Shown in pieces: positions 5,941 through 7,914 of a stretch of 7,914 nucleotides of DNA. The stretch is from positions 1 through 7,914 of the forward strand of contig JAHOYW010000076.1 of assembly GCA_019038735.1 (NCBI GenBank), given 5' to 3'. Source of the stretch: Victivallales bacterium (GTDB lineage Bacteria > Verrucomicrobiota > Lentisphaeria > Victivallales > Victivallaceae). A program made the translations under genes and the position numbers. The notes under the pieces were generated by a model, which saw only the letters and a list, made by a program, of their open reading frames with translations, searched no databases and was not told the DNA's origin. Each line of letters opens with the position of its first letter. The first letter of the stretch is position 1.

Positions 5941-7596
5941 ATGTTGAACTGGCTGAAAATTAAAAATATGGCGTTAATCGAATCTCTTGATGTGGAATTC
6001 GGCGAGGGCTTCAATGTTGTTAGCGGAGAAACCGGTGCCGGTAAATCTATCCTGCTTGGAACTATCGCTCTGCTTCTCGGTGAGCGTGCTGACAAAGGTC
6101 TTATTCGCAGTGGGACGGAACGTTGTGAGATTGCTGCTGCTATCAGCGTTAAAGCTGACATCCAGAATACACTTTTAGCCGCGCTCGAGCAAGCTGATAT
6201 TCCTTTTGAAGCAGAATTCAGCGAAATACAGTTGCGCCGTGTGATTGGCAAAACATCAAATCGAAATTATATAAATGATACTCCGGTAACCCTTCAGACT
6301 TTGAAAAATATCGGTAATTTCCTAGTTGACATTCACGCCGCGAACGAACATCAATCTTTATTGAGTCGCACGACTCAGCTCGATATCCTTGACCGCTTCG
6401 GGAAACTTGACGCATCGACTGGTCAATGCCGGGATTTATGCAAAGAACTCAAGGCACTGCACAGCGAACGCGAAAAAACTTTTGCCGATATGCCGTCCTC
6501 TATAGAAGCTGAGCATCTCAAAATGATCGTCGAGGAAATTCAAAAAGTTTCTCCTGAAGCGGATGAGGACGAACACTTAAGTGTCAAGCATTCACTGGCG
6601 GCAAATTCAAAAAGCATCCTTGAATTAAGCAGTCGCGCCGCTATGCGGCTTTGTGATTCTGAAGAATCTATTGTCGATAAACTCGGCGAAGTATATCGCG
6701 ATATTCAGGAACTTGCGCACATTGATTCAGCCAAAGCTGATCCCTTGTTGACCGCATGCGACCAGATTGTTGAACAAGTTCGGGATCTATCTTATGAAAT
6801 TGAAAATTACGCTTCAAATATTGAACTTGACGAAGAGGGCTTTCGCAATCTCGAAAACCGCCTGACGGATCTGCAAAGCATCAAACGCCGTTACGGTCCG
6901 AGCTTGGAAAGAGTTTTGCTCGAATGTGAAAAAGCTCAGGAACGTTTAGTGGTTTATAGTGATGTTGAAAAACTGCGTCAGGAATTTAAGAAAAAGGAAG
7001 ATGATTTATTCACGAAACTCAAAACCACCGCCAAAAAGCTTTCTAAGGAACGGATAAAATCGGCAAAAGATTTTTGTCGGCAGGTAGAAGATAAATTAAA
7101 AGTTTTAGGATTTCTACAGGCTGAACTGGATATTTCATTTAGCGAAATCGAGCCGACAGAACGCGGTATGGATAGAATTGAGTTTTTATTTTCCGCGAAT
7201 CCCGGCGAAAAAATCCAGCCATTACGCAATATCGCCAGCAGTGGTGAGATTTCGCGGGTCATGCTTGCCTTGAAAACAGTTTTAGCGGATGCCGACACTA
7301 TTCCAGTATTGATTTTTGACGAAATAGATGTCAATATCGGCGGCAAAACAGCCAGTCAAGTCGGTAAAGAACTATTAAATCTTTCAGCAAGCCGGCAGAT
7401 ATTATGTATTTCACATTTAGCTCAGGTAGCCGCTTGCGGTCAATATCATTATGCCGTTGTCAAAAACGTCAATTCAGGCAGAACAAGCTCAACAATAAAA
7501 CGCTTGGATACAGACAGCAGGACAGCGGAAATCGCCCGCATGTTAGGAGACACTAAAGCCGCTCAAGTACACGCAAAAGAACTTCTTAGTTTATAA
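5941..7596 (+). CDS. recN: DNA repair protein RecN
   Basis: RecN is a cytosolic SMC-like ATPase that acts early at DNA double-strand breaks in homologous recombination. The 551-residue product matches E. coli RecN (553 aa) in length. The start at ATG 5941 is supported by the typical opening MLNWLKIKNMALIESLDVEF. Motifs in order are Walker A GETGAGKS (29-36), the RecN-type block DIHAANEHQSLL (130-141), a central helical coiled-coil region of about 160-385, ABC signature SSGEISRVMLALK (433-445), Walker B VLIFDEIDVNIGG (456-468), the switch-histidine region ISHLAQVAACG (490-500) and the terminal RTAEIARMLG. Bacteria commonly have GQHEHQ in the second block; here it reads AANEHQ. The long single coil and short length exclude SMC and RecF. 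Its ribosome binding site is weak (GGA 6 nt upstream). No classical terminator follows; palindromes begin 21 bp after the stop. No LexA-like site is apparent. Confidence 0.96.
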   Translation: MLNWLKIKNMALIESLDVEFGEGFNVVSGETGAGKSILLGTIALLLGERADKGLIRSGTERCEIAAAISVKADIQNTLLAALEQADIPFEAEFSEIQLRRVIGKTSNRNYINDTPVTLQTLKNIGNFLVDIHAANEHQSLLSRTTQLDILDRFGKLDASTGQCRDLCKELKALHSEREKTFADMPSSIEAEHLKMIVEEIQKVSPEADEDEHLSVKHSLAANSKSILELSSRAAMRLCDSEESIVDKLGEVYRDIQELAHIDSAKADPLLTACDQIVEQVRDLSYEIENYASNIELDEEGFRNLENRLTDLQSIKRRYGPSLERVLLECEKAQERLVVYSDVEKLRQEFKKKEDDLFTKLKTTAKKLSKERIKSAKDFCRQVEDKLKVLGFLQAELDISFSEIEPTERGMDRIEFLFSANPGEKIQPLRNIASSGEISRVMLALKTVLADADTIPVLIFDEIDVNIGGKTASQVGKELLNLSASRQILCISHLAQVAACGQYHYAVVKNVNSGRTSSTIKRLDTDSRTAEIARMLGDTKAAQVHAKELLSL

Positions 7597-7617
7597 AAAT
7601 AAACCATGTTTGTAGTT

Positions 7618-7654
7618 CCGCCTTTAGGCGGCGCTTTTCAGCACCTTTAGGTGC
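7618..7654. repeat. Pair of CTTTAG-centred palindromes after recN
   Basis: CCGCCTTTAGGCGG (7618-7631) and GCACCTTTAGGTGC (7641-7654) each have 6-bp arms around TT and share the centre CCTTTAGG, with nine bases between them. They follow the recN stop by 21 bp. The first is preceded by TGTAG and followed by CGC, as is the CGCCTCTG hairpin at 483-502. There is no following T run, so they look like REP-type repeats rather than a terminator, though they may protect the recN mRNA 3' end. Confidence 0.7.
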
Positions 7655-7729
7655 GATTTGCTATACATCTACTTTTATCCTGATACCAATTTGCAATCTA
7701 AGAGATAGTATCTTCGATGCGATGAATTT

Positions 7730-7798
7730 TTGGAGGGCGAGACTCCGTCGAGCCGAGCATTAGCGACATTTGCGGCTCGACGGAGTCTCGCCCTCCAA
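7730..7798. repeat. Long perfect inverted repeat (26-bp arms)
   Basis: The left arm (7730-7755, beginning TTGGAGGGCGAGACTCC) is an exact reverse complement of the right arm (7773-7798), with a 17-base loop. The arms are far richer in G+C than the surrounding sequence. An outer GAATTTT (7724-7730) / AAAATTC (7801-7807) pairing extends the structure across a 3-base bulge. There is no U run afterwards, no ORF within and no transposase nearby, so it is best described as a palindromic intergenic repeat, possibly a MITE-like or REP-like element. Confidence 0.8.
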
Positions 7799-7914
7799 GT
7801 AAAATTCGATAGTTGAGATTTTTTAATACAGTCAAATTGATTGGTTGTTTACTGCCTTTATACCAATTCGCTTTCTATTATAGACCCATCCAACAAAAAG
7901 AAGAGAGAGATTTA

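Larger units (their letters stand above)
7597..7914. other. Non-coding region after recN
   Basis: I see no gene in these 318 bp. Apart from the palindromes at 7618-7654 and 7730-7798, ATACCAATT occurs twice in direct orientation (7683-7691 and 7860-7868), flanking the long inverted repeat. The last bases, AAGAGAGAGATTTA, are purine-rich and could be a ribosome binding site for a gene starting just beyond the window. A TATTAT at 7876-7881 could be a -10 element, but I find no matching -35. Confidence 0.5.

Noticed and set aside
5917..5945. TTGACC with TATGTT at 17-bp spacing as a recN promoter
   Set aside because: The -10 would overlap the recN start codon, so the transcript would lack the well-supported RecN N-terminus.

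Overview
The window is about 7.9 kb of moderately AT-rich bacterial chromosome carrying mostly housekeeping genes. In order they are: the 3' end of a class II fructose-bisphosphate aldolase gene (+), a full transketolase gene (-), ruvB (+), a small GNAT acetyltransferase gene (-), a membrane-anchored Ser/Thr protein kinase gene (-) and recN (+). I see no insertion sequence, prophage gene, CRISPR array, tRNA or rRNA.

Layout. Aldolase and transketolase converge on a 191-bp gap that holds a strong bidirectional terminator hairpin and four further hairpins. Transketolase and ruvB are divergent across roughly 140 bp. After ruvB come a G/C-stem terminator and homopolymeric A/T tracts. The GNAT and kinase genes lie in tandem on the minus strand, about 230-320 bp apart depending on the GNAT start, with an AT-rich palindromic spacer between them. 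The kinase and recN are divergent across 104 bp. That gap holds a good kinase promoter and a possible seven-codon leader ORF before recN. The last 318 bp after recN are non-coding and hold two short palindromes and one 26-bp perfect inverted repeat.

Organism. The combination of a tail-anchored PknB-type kinase, TktA-like and FbaA-like enzymes, weak Shine-Dalgarno use at several genes, and abundant intergenic palindromes suggests the Planctomycetota-Verrucomicrobiota-Lentisphaerota group, perhaps Lentisphaerota. This is inference from memory of such genomes, not a search result.

Function. Aldolase and transketolase share glyceraldehyde-3-phosphate and connect glycolysis with the non-oxidative pentose phosphate pathway. 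RuvB (Holliday junction migration) and RecN (SMC-like double-strand break repair) act in recombinational repair but are not co-transcribed here. The kinase probably signals from the inner face of the membrane; its substrates cannot be read from the context.

Most unusual points: a nine-cysteine, acidic, metallothionein-like tail on an otherwise standard transketolase; a non-RD kinase with HCD and DMG motifs and a bare C-terminal membrane anchor; an in-frame mini-ORF with the best ribosome binding site upstream of recN; and several palindrome types, some sharing a CTTTAG core, at gene ends.
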